From: Chrysophaeum taylorii | Lineage: Eukaryota; Sar; Pelagophyceae; Pelagomonadales; Pelagomonadaceae | Direction: 5' to 3' | Assembly: GCA_029834535.1 (NCBI GenBank) | Contig: JAQMWT010000372.1 | Location: 1-38,650, forward strand | Length of the DNA: 38,650 nt | Shown: one piece after another, positions 15,604 to 25,734 of the stretch | How the letters are laid out: each line of letters begins with the position of its first letter | Position numbering within the stretch: position 1 is the first letter of the stretch | Translations under genes and position numbers: made by a program | The notes under the pieces: model-generated | Database searches by the model: none | Seen by the model: only the letters and a program-made list of their open reading frames with translations | What the model was told of the DNA's origin: nothing

Positions 15604-15714
15604 GTCCGCCCGTCAGGCACATCCCTCCTACCCCACAAACCCACCAACATCCTTCATGCTCCCCACACACCCCCCCCCCTCTTAGCAGTCGACATTTAAA
15701 GACAGACAGACAGA
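15604..15714 (+). repeat. LINE-like 3'-end repeat, third locus, first unit
   Basis: The unit contains GTCAGGCACATCCCTCC and ends with an AGACAGACAGACAGAC tail directly abutting the 5'-truncated GAFGEAS ORF fragment. Confidence 0.55.
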
Positions 15715-15949
15715 CCAAACTCGCCGCATCTACCGTGAGTGGGGGATCGCCCACGCATTAGGCCGGGCTCGCTGCGCCCTCACCGCCCTCACCCATGTCG
15801 CCGCCTCGGGGAACCCCACCCAGGCCGCCCGATCCCAGCAGGACGTCACCCTTCGTCGCACATACGTCCGGCGGCAGCATGCGTACGACCTACGGGCGGG
15901 GCCCGTCCTCTCTTCGCCTGCCCCACGCCTCGGCGATGACCCCGACTAG
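15715..15949 (+). pseudogene. 5'-truncated GAFGEAS ORF fragment of the LINE-like element
   Basis: The frame matches the last two thirds of 13300-13665, starting at CQ/TRRIYREWGIAHALG and ending at the same DDPD-TAG. The GAFGEAS start is missing and the fragment begins immediately after the tail of the preceding repeat, as expected for a 5'-truncated retroposon. Confidence 0.5.
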
Positions 15950-15954
15950 GTCCC

Positions 15955-16110
15955 GCGTACTTATCTCCGCCCGTCAGGCACATCCTTCATACCCCACAAA
16001 CCCACCCACATCCTTCATGCTCCCTATACACACCCCCCTCTTAGCAGTCGACATTTAAAGACAGACAGACAGACAGACAGACAAACATCTGTCGATTAGT
16101 AGTTAGGACA
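15955..16110 (+). repeat. LINE-like 3'-end repeat with (GACA)n tail, third locus
   Basis: The unit ends in about six GACA repeats (16058-16085) and then the shared ATCTGTCGATTAGTAGTTAGGA. It leads directly into the 3' flank of O-methyltransferase copy 2, as at 5104-5220. Confidence 0.55.
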
Positions 16111-16207
16111 TTCACAACAGGAGCCCCCAGAGAAACTAAGTAATGGCAGCAGCAGCAGTGGAAGATGTAGCAGCGCGCGGGGGGGAATAGAATAGAAGAA
16201 CAAGAAA

Positions 16208-17435
16208 TCAGAGCGGAATGATCATGACGGAGAGGAGGTCGCGGAGCTTGAGGATGGTGGGCAGTTCGTTGAGCTTCAAGAGCCCGGCGCGGAATAAGAG
16301 GTCCGTGAACTCGCGGAGCGTGCGCTCCTTGGCTCCCGTGGGACAGGTCGAGAAGATGCCCGTGTCGCCAAAAGCTTTCGCCCGCTCGAAGGAGGGGCCG
16401 TCTGCCCCTACGATAGCTTCGACGACCGCCAAACGTGCGCCGTCGCTCGCTCCTTCCTTTATATTCTCCACAATCCGCACGAACTCGTCGTCTGGCCAGT
16501 CGTGGAGGATGCTCTTGAGGAATATGATGTCGCAGGCCTCGAGGTCGAGGGGGTCGAAGAAGGATCCGGATACGGTTGTGGCATTTTTTACGCCTCTATT
16601 CTCGAGAAAGTCCGCGGCGCGCTTCGCGGTTTCTGGCTGATCGAAGAGCATCACTGTCGTGGAGGGCCAGTGCTCCCAAATCGTCGCGAGGAGCGTGCCG
16701 ATGCCGCCGCCCACATCGCAGATGACTTCGTCTCCTTTCAGCCGCAACTCCGCCACCACCGCTGCCGAAGTTCGCAGCGAAAAATCCTTCATAGCACGGT
16801 CGAACATCTCCGATTCTTCCTGGTTCTGACCCAGCCACTCGAACCACGGCGCCCCATAGTACTCGACGCTGCCCGGGCTTCCGGTGATCATGGATGTCTC
16901 GGCCGTAGCGACGATTGGGTCTCGCAGCGTCGACGACATCCAGAGTGCTATGTCGCGCCTCGTCGTTCTCAGCTCTACGGCCACCTTCGTGTTCCGGAAC
17001 GTCCCCGCCTCCGGCTCCTCGAGAATCCCGAGGGTTGCGGCGGCGTGCATGAAGCGGCACATGAAATGGGGGTGGGTTTGGGTTCGTTCCGCCACGAACT
17101 CGCAGCGCGCGGCCCCCTCCGCCAGCACGTCCAGCGCCCCGTGCTTCACCATCGCGTACACCACAACAGACTGCCAGAAGCCGTGCGACAGCTCGAGGGC
17201 GCGGATAGAGGGGGGGGTCGTCTTCTCGGCGAGGTATCGGAAGACGTCGTTCAGTGTCACAAAAAACTTATACACCGGCCATGGCGGCAGCTCGGAGACG
17301 AGGCTCGACGCCGGCATCACCTCCGGCACCACGCCGGGCGTCGCGCCTGGGCTGGGGTTATCGCGCACACACACACACGCACGCACCGAAGAGGTAGAGC
17401 GCGGCCGCAGCGACTGCGAAGAGGAGGACGCGCAT
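16208..17435 (-). CDS. SAM-dependent O-methyltransferase (COMT/ASMT type), copy 2, with a putative 40-nt intron
   Basis: This near-identical paralogue of 5222-6449 has exons 17435-17387 and 17346-16208 joined across a 40-base GT...AG segment. The product is 395 residues. It keeps the MRVLLFAVAAAALYLF start, the SAM-binding GGGIGT loop, the HDWPDD catalytic block and the GAKERT signature. The two amino-acid differences seen are Ala173 to Ser and Phe367 to Leu, neither in a catalytic motif, so both copies may be active. The duplicated segment extends from the LINE-like repeat downstream to about 240 bases upstream (17673), so the promoter was copied too. It could be a dosage duplication of a secondary-metabolite enzyme. 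Confidence 0.88.
17347..17386 (-). other. Putative 40-nt GT-AG micro-intron in O-methyltransferase copy 2
   Basis: The segment has the same length and phase as 6361-6400. It differs inside the GT-rich part (GTGTGTGTGT in place of GTGCGTGTGT) while both splice borders are unchanged. Confidence 0.6.
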
Positions 17436-17673
17436 CTATGTCAGAACGTTTTGTGGTCGCGGAGGTTAAGAATCTACTGTTTCGGGCAATTATATTCACA
17501 AATGGTGCAAATTCAGAACGCGGAACTTGATTCGTCACAATTTTACCCCTTTTCAGCGGTTTGCCGGAGATTAATTACCTGAAATATACACGATGCCGGC
17601 AAAATGTCCGGAAGCGCGTTTGAAACATGATGTCGTCGTATCTTTTGTCGTAAACCAGCCTCAAGTTGAGAGG
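17436..17673 (-). promoter_or_regulatory. Conserved upstream region of O-methyltransferase copy 2
   Basis: This matches 6450-6676 with small indels, including GTCACAATTTTACCCC and GCGGTTTGCCGGA. Homology stops after AAGTTGAGAGG, which marks the segmental-duplication breakpoint. Confidence 0.45.
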
Positions 17674-17831
17674 TGGTCAATCCCGAGAGCAAAGGAAGTT
17701 GAGGGTTAGACCCGTTCTCTACTGGATAAAGTTGCCAAATAATGAAATTGGAAAAAAAAATCAGGGTGGGATATTTGGAGATTTTCAAATAATCCGACCT
17801 GACTAGGGTCGGGTTTTTCGAGGGCGCCAAA

Positions 17832-18523
17832 GTGAAAAATCTTAAGCATGCCATGGCGAGGACCACGAAGGAAGCGCAGCGGCGGGCAGCGACGCTGAAG
17901 ATCAAACCCGGCTGGGCTGCGATGACGATGCAGAGCTGGACCCCGAAGGTTTCGCGGCCGGAAAACAAACACCTCATGGCGGGGATCAAGCGCCGGGCGG
18001 CAGATCAAAGCGTGCCGGAGCCCAGGATCAAGGCCTGGAACTGGTCCGCGCTCGTGGCTTGGCTCGAGAAGGTGGAAACGAGGAGTCCCACGCTCTTCAC
18101 ACTGAGTGACGTGACTCGGCCGAGTCGGAGGGCGCGGAGCAGTCAGAGGCTGCGTCTGTCGACGCGGCGCGTGCGGCCGCAACTGAGGCTGTCTCCCCGA
18201 GCTGGCGCAACCTGCTTTGTGAAGCTCGCTCGCCGCCATCGCCGTCGAAGAATCACTGGTCGAAGGATCCCTGCCGATCGCGGATGGTCATGTTCATCGT
18301 CCAGACGCGAGATGCCCACCTTATGCGGTTCATAACGCCATCTTGGCAAGACCTTGAAGCCGAGGAGCCCAGCTTGCACTGGGAGGAGCTGGCCAAGGTC
18401 TGCAAATCGAACGATCCAGCAGTGGACGATATCCTGTATGCCGCCGATCCTGATGTTCCCGAGCTCGTCAGGAACCTACACTTCCTTACCTTCTTGACTC
18501 CACCTCCGCGCCTCGTCACCTAA
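17832..18523 (+). pseudogene. Unrecognised protein, basic N-terminus, one frameshift
   Basis: The first frame reads MKNLKHAMARTTKEAQRRAA, then a Lys/Trp-rich region with KAWNWSALVAWLEKVE. Near 18100 a change of frame links it to an acidic Glu/Ala/Ser segment. RMVMFIVQTRDAHLMRF and a leucine-rich acidic C-terminus ending PPPRLVT then follow, closed by TAA at 18523. The conserved-looking Trp residues and compositional continuity suggest one protein of about 230 residues. I do not recognise it; it could be an accessory ORF of a DNA transposon or a decayed host gene. A sequencing indel instead of a true lesion cannot be excluded. Confidence 0.4.
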
Positions 18524-18604
18524 AATACCTCCTCCGCCCCCTGGCGGCCGGCCCGCCCCTGCCACCGGCCGCCTCCTCCGATATGAAGAGTGCTATCGTT
18601 ATAC

Positions 18605-19383
18605 TTAGCGCTGCCGAGGGCGCCGAAGCCCCTCCTCGCGGAGGGCGCCGAAGCCCCTCCTCGCGGAGGAGCGCCTCAAGCATAGTGCGCGGGGTGGGAC
18701 TTGACGAGGTGGGACTGGGCCTTTCGCCGCGATTCGAAAACGCTTTACCGCAGCCAAACGCAGCAACCTGTCGATGGCACCCACCACGCTTCGAAGGACC
18801 GCGAGGCGTGACTTGCGAGCCCAGCCCGCCTGCCGTTTCTCGAGTTCCGTCTCGTCGTCCAGCAGGAAGCAGTCTATAGGGAACGTGTTGTTGTTGATGG
18901 CGTCAGCACATCTCCAAAAAATCGATCGATAAAACTCCGCCGGAGACACCCCAAAGTTAGAGCAGATATCGAGGTAGCTCGTCCCAGCAAGGTAAGTAAG
19001 CGTATGCTGATCGCAAGTCGGACCGCGGCGCATACCTCGGATCCAGAAGAACGCACGGCTCTCTCGATGTCTTGCGTCTGTATCTCCCTCCGCACCAACT
19101 CCAGCAACTCGTTGAAATGCTAGACCTCCATGCGATACATCCGTCGAAATTTTCGTGGACCCTCTGTCCGCACGTGATGATGCCACTCTTTGCGCGACGC
19201 ACGAAGCTTCGGCCCCGTCGGCCCCGGGCGCTTCTCACGGTCAAACGCACCAAATGCGGTGATCGCTGCGATTCGACAACGCTTTATCGCTTCGGCGATC
19301 TCGGTCGTGCGATACTCGTCGTCGCTGTCCGATTCGGAGTCGCTCGTATCAGCGCGCCGTCGTTCAAGTCGTGACCTCGACAT
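18605..19383 (-). pseudogene. PIF/Harbinger-type transposase, N-terminal two thirds, frameshifted
   Basis: The start MSRSRLERRRADTSDSESDS is followed by PRKFRRMYRMEV, then in another frame FNELLELVRREIQTQDIERA, the region preceding the helix-turn-helix in Harbinger transposases. A further frame gives TYLAGTSYLDICSNFGVSPA and FYRSIFWRCADAINNN (helix-turn-helix). VVGAIDRLL near 18760 carries the likely first catalytic Asp of the DDE domain. The frame then runs into low-complexity sequence, so the remaining catalytic residues are missing. At least two frame changes show it is dead. The family call rests on the spaced motifs. Confidence 0.65.
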
Positions 19384-19424
19384 TTATTTAAGGGAAAAGT
19401 CAAGTTTCCAACCACAATATATGT

Positions 19425-19610
19425 TTAACTAACTTAACTTCAGACCTCTCCCGAGCATGGGAGCCAGGCCGGACCGACAGGAGCCAGTCCGGAATCACGG
19501 GCCTGTAGACGAGGGGCGCCGAAAGGTGGGTCGGCGGAGAGTGATCATCAAGCTTGTCGCCATGCGACGAGGAGACCGCGATGTGACTGACAACCAACTC
19601 GTCGATAACC
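19425..19610 (-). mobile_element. SINE-like retroposon inserted in element copy A (5'-truncated)
   Basis: The GTTA-type tail (TAACTAACTTAACTT) lies at the left and the body matches 11690-11860. It stops at GTCGATAACC and is followed by GTAAACCCTC, which continues the host element. The other element copy (around 29955) has an uninterrupted sequence here. The target duplication is unclear. Confidence 0.65.
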
Positions 19611-19748
19611 GTAAACCCTCAACAAGTTTGGTCACTTAAGTTTGGTCAATCAGTCTCTTGGTTGACTAAACTTGGTACTTTTAGAGAGCAAACATACGGT
19701 TCGCCGACAAAACAAGGCCCGCCGTGATCAAGCTTTCAGCGGTTCTGC

Positions 19749-19994
19749 ATGTCGTCGCGCTGTGACTCCGGATCGTCCTTCGACTTCGAAACGAACACGG
19801 TATCGATGCGGGTTTCGTCGTCGCTCAGGTCGCGTGGTGGTAACACGCCGACGTCGGTTGACCACGACGCCGAGAAAGAAAACAACAAGTCTAAGCGTGC
19901 CCAGACGAAGGTGGTGAACGACTATGAGAGATCGCCGAGTACGCTGTCGCAGCTCAGAGCGCGCAAATACGAGGCTCCACTTTACTCGATCTAA
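19749..19994 (+). pseudogene. Unrecognised ORF inside element copy A, first part
   Basis: The 81-residue frame starts MSSRCDSGSSFDFETNTVSM and continues with RAQTKVVNDYERSPSTLSQL, a charged, Ser-rich, probably disordered protein. The homologous sequence in copy B (minus strand, about 29530-29763) has indels and no single open frame. In both copies DNA downstream encodes a piece around ADLQQ...MFDTGGK. No domain was recognised. It may be the N-terminus of a transposon protein. Confidence 0.35.
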
Positions 19995-20306
19995 CCAAGA
20001 TGCCAAGTTCAGGATGTGTGTTCTCGAGGCCGACTTGCAGCAACAGATGATGTTCGACACGGGCGGCAAGTTGACGGCGTTTACAACAACATGGTCTACA
20101 GCGCGACAGCGCTGTCGTTCAAGTGCTATATTCAAGATGCAGCTTTTATGTGCGTGCTGGTCGTTGTGATGTGCAAGTAGGCAATACCGTCACGTGTGCT
20201 AAATGGCACACCTGCTCCGAACCTTCTTGCCGACAAAGATCCAGCTATCGCGCGAAGCACTTCTGCGAGGCCGTGTCGGTCCTCATCAAGGGCTTTATGG
20301 AGGGCA

Positions 20307-20625
20307 AGTCAGGCGGCTCGCTGGCCGGTTAGCACCCGGAAAGTCCGCGCTGGGATGGGGTTCGCTCGGTTGGGCAGAGCGCGACGGACAGGTCGATTGT
20401 TCGTGGACCAACACGTCCGCGGCCTGCGACGCTTTTGCACGACCTCGCACAATACCGCGCAGTGGCGGTCCACCATCAACAAGTCCGTCCTCGTCCCTCG
20501 CCTCTGCCCCAACTGCGTGATTTTCCTCTGTGATTCCGTACCGGCTCGTGCCGGTCCGGCCTGGCTCCCATGCTCGGGAGAGGTCTGAAGTAAGTTAATT
20601 AGTTAGTTAGTCAGTCAGGCGGCTC
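20307..20625 (+). mobile_element. Diverged SINE-like retroposon in element copy A with 13-bp target duplication
   Basis: The insert at 20320-20612 is flanked by AGTCAGGCGGCTC at 20307-20319 and 20613-20625. Its last 70 bases (GGTCCGGCCTGGCTCCCATG and on) and the GTTA-type tail match the main family, while the first 200 bases are only distantly similar. Copy B of the host element (around 29110-29145) shows the empty site. The 13-base duplication equals that of the gag insertions. Confidence 0.78.
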
Positions 20626-20966
20626 TTCTCGGCATATGCGTTTGATAGACATCTGCAACAATGTCATCCGCTAAAGGCACGAGATGACGAAGCGGGATCG
20701 TTCGCTGTAGTCTGTCATAAACATCGAACTAATAAGGCGCATCCGAATAATCTTGGGCGACGAAACAGCGTGTTATCAGCGTTGTCTTACGCAGGCCTTG
20801 TTTGTGGATGTTCTTCCGCGAGTATTCGCATGTTGATGCGCGTGTATGGTCAAACTTGGAGGCATTCAATTTGGTGTGATCAAATTTCGAACAATCACAT
20901 CAAACTTGTCATATTTTAGACTCGTACTGATGATGACTGGAATAGAATTACAGGGGTGGTGTCAGC

Positions 20967-21722
20967 GATCTCTTCCGGAGCGAGGCTGTCGACGTCTTGA
21001 CATCCCTTCGCGCCGCAGCTTGTATTTGCCGACTTTCTCGTAGTACAGTGCTCGACGGTGCAGCAGCAGCTCCCGGGGAGATCTTGCGGCAGGGCGGGGT
21101 TGTCGAGATGCGCGAGGAGGAGGAGGATAAGGAGGTGTTCACTTACGGTCGTGCGAGTTGTTTATGCTGGCGAAACGGCACGTGCTCGCGTTGCCGTCCC
21201 ATGTTCAAGCTGGACAGCTAACTCCGGATCGGGTACGCGACGGTGATGAACTCCTGAACGTGGTCGTGTACGGCCCCGCGCAAGTGTGGGACTACAATCT
21301 TCGGGTGCTCCAGGGGCGTTGCTCGCGCAGTTTCTCGAGGTCGTCGAGTTTCGCGTTCTCGACCCCGAGTCGATTATCAAAGACGCTCTCCCTCTCGGAG
21401 AGATTTTGCGATGCAGAATGGGGTGATCCGTCCGTCTCACGCAGACCATGTAATAAGTCTGGTGTCCGATGTCCGCTTGTTGTTGAAGAATGACGCACGA
21501 CCACGGCAACACCACCGTGGTGAGTCAAGGTTTGGTGGCTTCTACGAACGATGGAAGGTACGAGAATGGGCCCAGCTTAAGTACGCCAAGCCGTGGGAAA
21601 AATCTGCTCTCGAGGCCGCGCGTCGCTGCCCGCTCTCCTTGCGTATCGCCGCGCTGTCTTACGATGGATCTCCTTCTAAGGCGGGCGGTCATGGGGGGGT
21701 GCCCATGCTGCCGCGGATGTAA
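20967..21722 (+). pseudogene. Unrecognised decayed ORF inside element copy A, second part
   Basis: Successive frames yield plausible protein pieces. They are SDLFRSEAVDVLTSLRAAA, then GGVVEMREEEEDKEVFTYG, then ELLNVVVYGPAQVWDYNLRV, then FLEVVEFRVLDPESIIKDA, and finally GFYERWKVREWAQLKYAKPW. Copy B encodes the same pieces on the minus strand (27840-28650) with similar breaks, so a gene existed in the ancestor. No catalytic signature could be read. Candidates are a transposase or an accessory protein. Confidence 0.35.
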
Positions 21723-21834
21723 CGCCACGGTAGATTCGGCGTGGCTGCAGCACCTAGCTCTCGTTTTTACAGCATTTTCGCACCAAAAGCGCTCACGCGC
21801 CCCGTGTGGAAAAGCTTTCTTAAGTTTGATTTAC

Positions 21835-22106
21835 AAAGCCAAAGTTTGGTCAATACTGTGGAAGTTTGATGAGTAGTGATCAAAAAACTTGGTGACCAAA
21901 CTTACAAGAAGGTTATTAATCAAAACTTGAAGGGTTGATTGATCAAACTTAATGCAACTTCGGAGGAGTGACCAGACTTAACTGATCAAACTTCTATTGA
22001 AAGTGACCAAACTTGTTGTGAATTTTTCCTTAAACATACATCAAAATCGAGCAGCAAACTTGAAAGAAATTGACCACAAACTTATTGACCAAACTTGAAC
22101 GATCCC
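21835..22106. repeat. Subterminal array of TGAYCAAACTT motifs, copy A right end
   Basis: About ten degenerate copies of AAGTTTGRTCA occur in 270 bases, mostly in the orientation TGAYCAAACTT. It is the inverted counterpart of 27484-27740. Such clusters act as transposase-binding subterminal repeats in several DNA-transposon families; here that role is inferred. Confidence 0.6.
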
Positions 22107-22249
22107 TTTATTAAATATTATATAAGCCGCAAAACAACCATCAAATCCATTTCATTTTACATCACCGGTAGAGAACCGACACGTAAAGTGGGCCAAATAA
22201 GCAGCTGCCCTTACTATTCGGCCAACTTTCACTTTGGTAATCCGATAGA

Positions 22250-22270
22250 GAACGGGTCTAAGACCCGTTC
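22250..22270. repeat. Perfect 21-base palindrome
   Basis: GAACGGGTCT-A-AGACCCGTTC has ten-base arms and a one-base centre. A related half (TTAGACCCGTTCTCTACTGG) occurs at 17706-17725, so the arms are part of a dispersed repeat. No role is visible. Confidence 0.45.
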
Positions 22271-22397
22271 TTCGTGGCGACGACCCGCCTGCCCCTAGCA
22301 CGCCGACCTCGAGTCTAGAGATGGCGTGTCGGCGAAAAAAAAACACCCCCCTTTCTCCTGCCACCGGGGGGTGGGGGACACGACGTTTCGACGACAG

Positions 22398-23119
22398 CTA
22401 CATGTAGTTCTTGATACTGCCGCGCGGGATGCCAACGCGCGAACTGCTGACGGCGTCGTCGACGTGGACTTCTCGTGTCTTTAGACAGCCGCCGCCGTCA
22501 GCTTGTCGCGGTAACTTCTCGCCCTTCGACCAGTCGAGTCCGCGTTGCCTTCGCCCTGGCCGTCGGCGTCGTTCGCGACGGCTTTTGCGGCCGTAAGCGG
22601 CCTGCCGCGCTTCGACTTCTTCGTCGTCGACCCCGCTTGGTCTTGGGCTTGAAAAAGCTCGTAATCGACAAGTTTCCGGAGCGGCCTTCGCGGCGCTCGC
22701 GCTTCTGAGCTTCTTCGACGGTCTGCCTGCGTTGCGCGCCTCGGCCAGTGCGTCGTCGTCGTCATCTGAGTCGTCGTCGAGGCTATTGGCGTCCTCGTCG
22801 CCTTCAAGCACGTCTCAGCCGTCGTCGTCGCCAGCCGCAGCGCGCTTGGTCCCGTCGATGTGCGCGGCCTGGACGACGACGAGGTCAGCGTCCGACGGGA
22901 TCTGCCGCTGGAGCAACGCGAAAGCAGCCTTGCCTGTAAGTTCGCATAATACAACGCTTTCCTCATCTCCGGCGGCGCCCCTCTGGTCGTCGACATGCAA
23001 AATAAAGCCCGTCGCGCATCCACAAACGGTCGTTGTCCCGCACTTCCGGCATCAGCTTTGCGTGAGCAGAAACGACGTCCGGAGCCGAAGCCGTATATCC
23101 ATACATGATTGAAAATCAA
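22398..23119 (-). pseudogene. Decayed ORF with acidic run and AT-hook-like motifs
   Basis: Successive frames give ELTGKAAFALLQRQIPSDAD, then after a TGA an acidic run (NSLDDDSDDDDDALAEARN). NAGRPSKKLRS follows, and in another frame TTKKSKRGRPLTAAKAVAND. GRP cores flanked by Lys/Arg resemble AT-hook DNA-binding motifs. The frames do not join, so this is a pseudogene or a spliced gene read without its introns. The protein family was not recognised. Confidence 0.35.
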
Positions 23120-23635
23120 AACGTCCCCCGTCTGTCAGGGAAAGGGGGGCAAATAAGGTCCGAGATCGTTCGTCTTTGGCGCTGCCGGCAGTGTGGTGAT
23201 AGCATGGGAGCCTCCCAGACGACGACAGTTCGATGGTCTTCTCGTCTCTAGAAGTAGTCTCGATTCACCACCAGAGTTCTTATAATTAAGTCAATAATTA
23301 ATTAATTACGCGTCGGACGGGGCGATCGATTTTAGTCGTAAATTAGAAACTTTTTTTTACACACCGTCGAATTGGATCTTCGTGATTTACCTACGCGTAG
23401 AGCGGCGGAAGGGGCGTCGTATTTAAAAACCGCCTGGTGCCCTCACACCCCGTCCCCTGAATTTCAGGGGCTTCTAATTTGCCTCGGCCACACTCGCGCG
23501 CGAGTATCTCCGCGCATCTTTTTCGTTTGCGTACGTTATCCTCGGATCGTAAGCATATCGTTGTCAGCGATCCGGATTTGAGTGCCCGGCGCGAACCACA
23601 GGCATCTAAGTGTGCCTAGCGGAAGAGGTCTACAC
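23120..23635. other. Stretch without a recognised gene
   Basis: Contains an AT-rich patch (23281-23310, TTAATTAATTAATTA-like) and otherwise mixed sequence. No supported coding region or RNA gene was seen. Confidence 0.3.
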
Positions 23636-23639
23636 ACGC

Positions 23640-23832
23640 TTTTTTGGTCGACGCGACAATCACAGACTGTGTTCGCGGATGTGTCGTCTTCTCGGCGAGG
23701 TTACGGAAGACGTCGCTTGGCCTTGTAGAACGGCCACAGCTCGGAGACGAGGCTCGTCGCAGGCACCACGTCAGCCAGGGGTGGGTTATCACGCACATCG
23801 AAGCAGAGAAATCGCATCTCAGAACGTTTTGC
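23640..23832 (-). pseudogene. 5' fragment of a third O-methyltransferase copy
   Basis: On the minus strand the sequence starts MRFLCFDVRDNPP and continues ATSLVSEL and, after a frame change, SDVFRNLAEKTTHP. These correspond to ASSLVSELPPW and NDVFRYLAEKTTPP of the intact copies. The GT-rich intron segment is nearly gone. Homology ends shortly after the EKTT block, so about 85% of the gene is missing. It is clearly older than the duplication that produced the two intact copies. Confidence 0.65.
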
Positions 23833-23975
23833 GGCGTTCGAATCTTTTTTTCTGGCAATGAATGGGAGAATTTGGAAATGAATTCGTCACAATTTTACCC
23901 CTTTGTGAGCGGTTTGCCGGAACCGCCTTATTACCTTCTAAATATCCACGATGCCGATAAAATTGTCCGCAAGTG
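23833..23975 (-). promoter_or_regulatory. Upstream region shared with the O-methyltransferase genes
   Basis: The blocks TCACAATTTTACCCC, GCGGTTTGCCGGA and AAATATCCACGATGCCG are retained upstream of the third fragment. They are the most conserved part of this old copy. Confidence 0.4.
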
Positions 23976-24338
23976 GTCCCTGGGCTTGGCGACAGCCGTA
24001 TCCTCCGCAAGAACACGAAAAGAAAGCCCAACAAGAAAGCTTGGCGCTGGGGGGTCGGTATCCCGTCCCCTATGCCTCCCCTATAGCGCGGAGGGATCGG
24101 TGCCCCCCCTAGGCTAGGACGACGACCGGGGCACCGCACCACCCGAGTCGTGGCTCTACAAAGTAGGCTACAGTAGTTTGGCAGGGAAATTGGGTTTTTT
24201 TCGATGGGGGATGTTTGGCGACGCTGAATGGGTCGTCGCAAGGAATGGAATGTGGCGGCCTCGTGGTAGAAAAAATGTGGCGTCTCCGAGGTCCACGAGG
24301 TAGTCGCGGAGGTTCGGTTCTCCTCTCGAGCTGGGCTC

Positions 24339-24371
24339 TCATCCTCCTCCTCCTCCTCCTCCTCCTCCTCG
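24339..24371. repeat. (CTC)n/(GAG)n trinucleotide repeat
   Basis: About ten CCT/CTC units in a row. On the minus strand they would encode a Glu run inside an acidic frame reading GEANEPDSVVEPALEEEEEE, which has no start codon and could be an exon or a remnant. Confidence 0.6.
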
Positions 24372-24549
24372 AGGGCGGGCTCGACGACGGAGTCTGGCTC
24401 GTTGGCCTCGCCAATGTTCGCGGGGGGCGGTTCGTTGTCGTCATCATCATCGTCTTAAGGTCAGGTCGCGTACAATATCCCGACGACAAGTTTTTTTACT
24501 CTGGCTCGCGCGGAGTCGCGCGTATGGCTAAGCCACAGTGATTTATTTG

Positions 24550-25250
24550 TTTTCCTGCAGCCACCGCGCCACCTCTGGTCGTCCGATTCTTTTATAACGC
24601 CTTAAATGCCCCCGCGAAGAGCGCGAGGCTAGCAGAGGCGCTCGTCGCCGGCACCCAGTCCGTGTAGTTCTATTGCTCTGCTGACCGCCTGGGGGGCGCC
24701 CGGCAAGCATTCGAGGCCCCTTCTAGCGTGCGCACGCGGTGGTCAGGTCAGACAGCCCCCTATCGCCACGAAAATTTCGTCGTTCTGGGAGGTCGCAGAC
24801 TCCCCCGCGGACACAAAACTTTAGCGCTGGGGGGTGGCGCCCACCCCGCCCAGCAAAACGCAGCTGTTCTCGCTAAAACCCTAGGATGCGGCTGTCGCCA
24901 AGCCCTGTGGTGGGAAAATCTAGGGGAACAGATACACGCGGTCTCTTTCCTTTTAAGGATAGTCGCCAATACGTGGCGCTCGTTGAGACGATGATATCCT
25001 ACGGGCGCCGTCGATCAGACGACTGTCGGACGAAGACGACCATGCGTTGTTATACGTCGACCTCACCGCAGCCAACAAGACAACGCGAGGCGGTTCCGAG
25101 CAATCCTGGCTGAGGAGTCGGCGATGAGCTCTGCGCCAAGGAGCGTCGAAGAAGCGGGAGGCAATCATCGCTCACAGCTTCCGGTTGGTGCACCTCGGCG
25201 TCAACGGCGAATTTCAAAGACGTGATCGAGTATTATTCAATGATTTCCGC
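24550..25250. other. Stretch without a recognised gene
   Basis: GC-rich mixed sequence with only short frames. No domain, repeat family or RNA gene was recognised. Confidence 0.3.
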
Positions 25251-25402
25251 TGAATGGATCGTCTAACCTTCTTCAACGACGGTCGACTACGCGCAACATA
25301 TTGGCTCCTGCTGGTTGTGCATACCCCTCCTCTCGAGCCATCCTTTTTCATTTCTGTATGTGTACCAAAATTCGTAAGCCCCCGACGAACTTTCTCGATT
25401 TG

Positions 25403-25721
25403 GCACGGGGCCTTGCGAGGGCATCCGCCCTCCCGGCGTAGGTTGGCACCTATTCGCCTCTCGGGCGGGCCGGTTGGCAGCCGGAACGTTCGCAGTGGGG
25501 CGGGGTATGGCCGGGGGGCGAAGACGGAAGGTTATCGACGAGTTGGTTGTCAGTCACATCGCGGTCTCCTCGTCGCATGGCGACAAGCTTGATGATCACT
25601 CTCCGCCGACCCACCTTTCGGCGCTCCTCGTCTACAGGCCTGTGATTCCGGACTGGCTCCTGTCGGTCCGGCCTGGCTCCCATGCTCGGGAGAGGTCTGA
25701 AGTTAGTTAGTTAGCACGGGG
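25403..25721 (+). mobile_element. (GTTA)n-tailed SINE-like retroposon
   Basis: The body at 25411-25713 lies between two copies of GCACGGGG (25403-25410 and 25714-25721) and ends in three GTTA units. It lacks about 45 bases of the 5' end seen at 12000-12030. Confidence 0.8.
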
Positions 25722-25734
25722 TGAATTTATTTCA

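Larger units (their letters stand above)
19392..22106 (+). mobile_element. DNA-transposon-like element with TTTGRTCA arrays, copy A
   Basis: This copy is the inverted counterpart of 27484-30009. Its ends carry related sequences facing inwards: GGGAAAAGTCAAGTTT at the left and, on the other strand, GGGATCGTTCAAGTTT at the right. The flanking 9-mers TTTATTTAA (19383-19391) and TTTATTAAA (22107-22115) agree at eight positions, in line with a 9-bp target duplication of the Mutator kind. Motifs TTTGGTCA/TTTGATCA crowd both ends and one internal patch (20846-20905). Two SINE-like retroposons have inserted. The interior has decayed coding remnants without a recognisable transposase, so the superfamily is a proposal only. 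Confidence 0.55.

Noticed and set aside
16502..17530. Long open frame on the plus strand opposite O-methyltransferase copy 2
   Set aside because: It is antisense to a gene with all family motifs, has Arg/His-rich mirror composition and is broken into two overlapping frames in the other copy.
22152..22364. Small ORF with basic N-terminus after element A
   Set aside because: It overlaps a perfect palindrome and simple A and C runs, has no recognisable domain and no homologous copy in the window.
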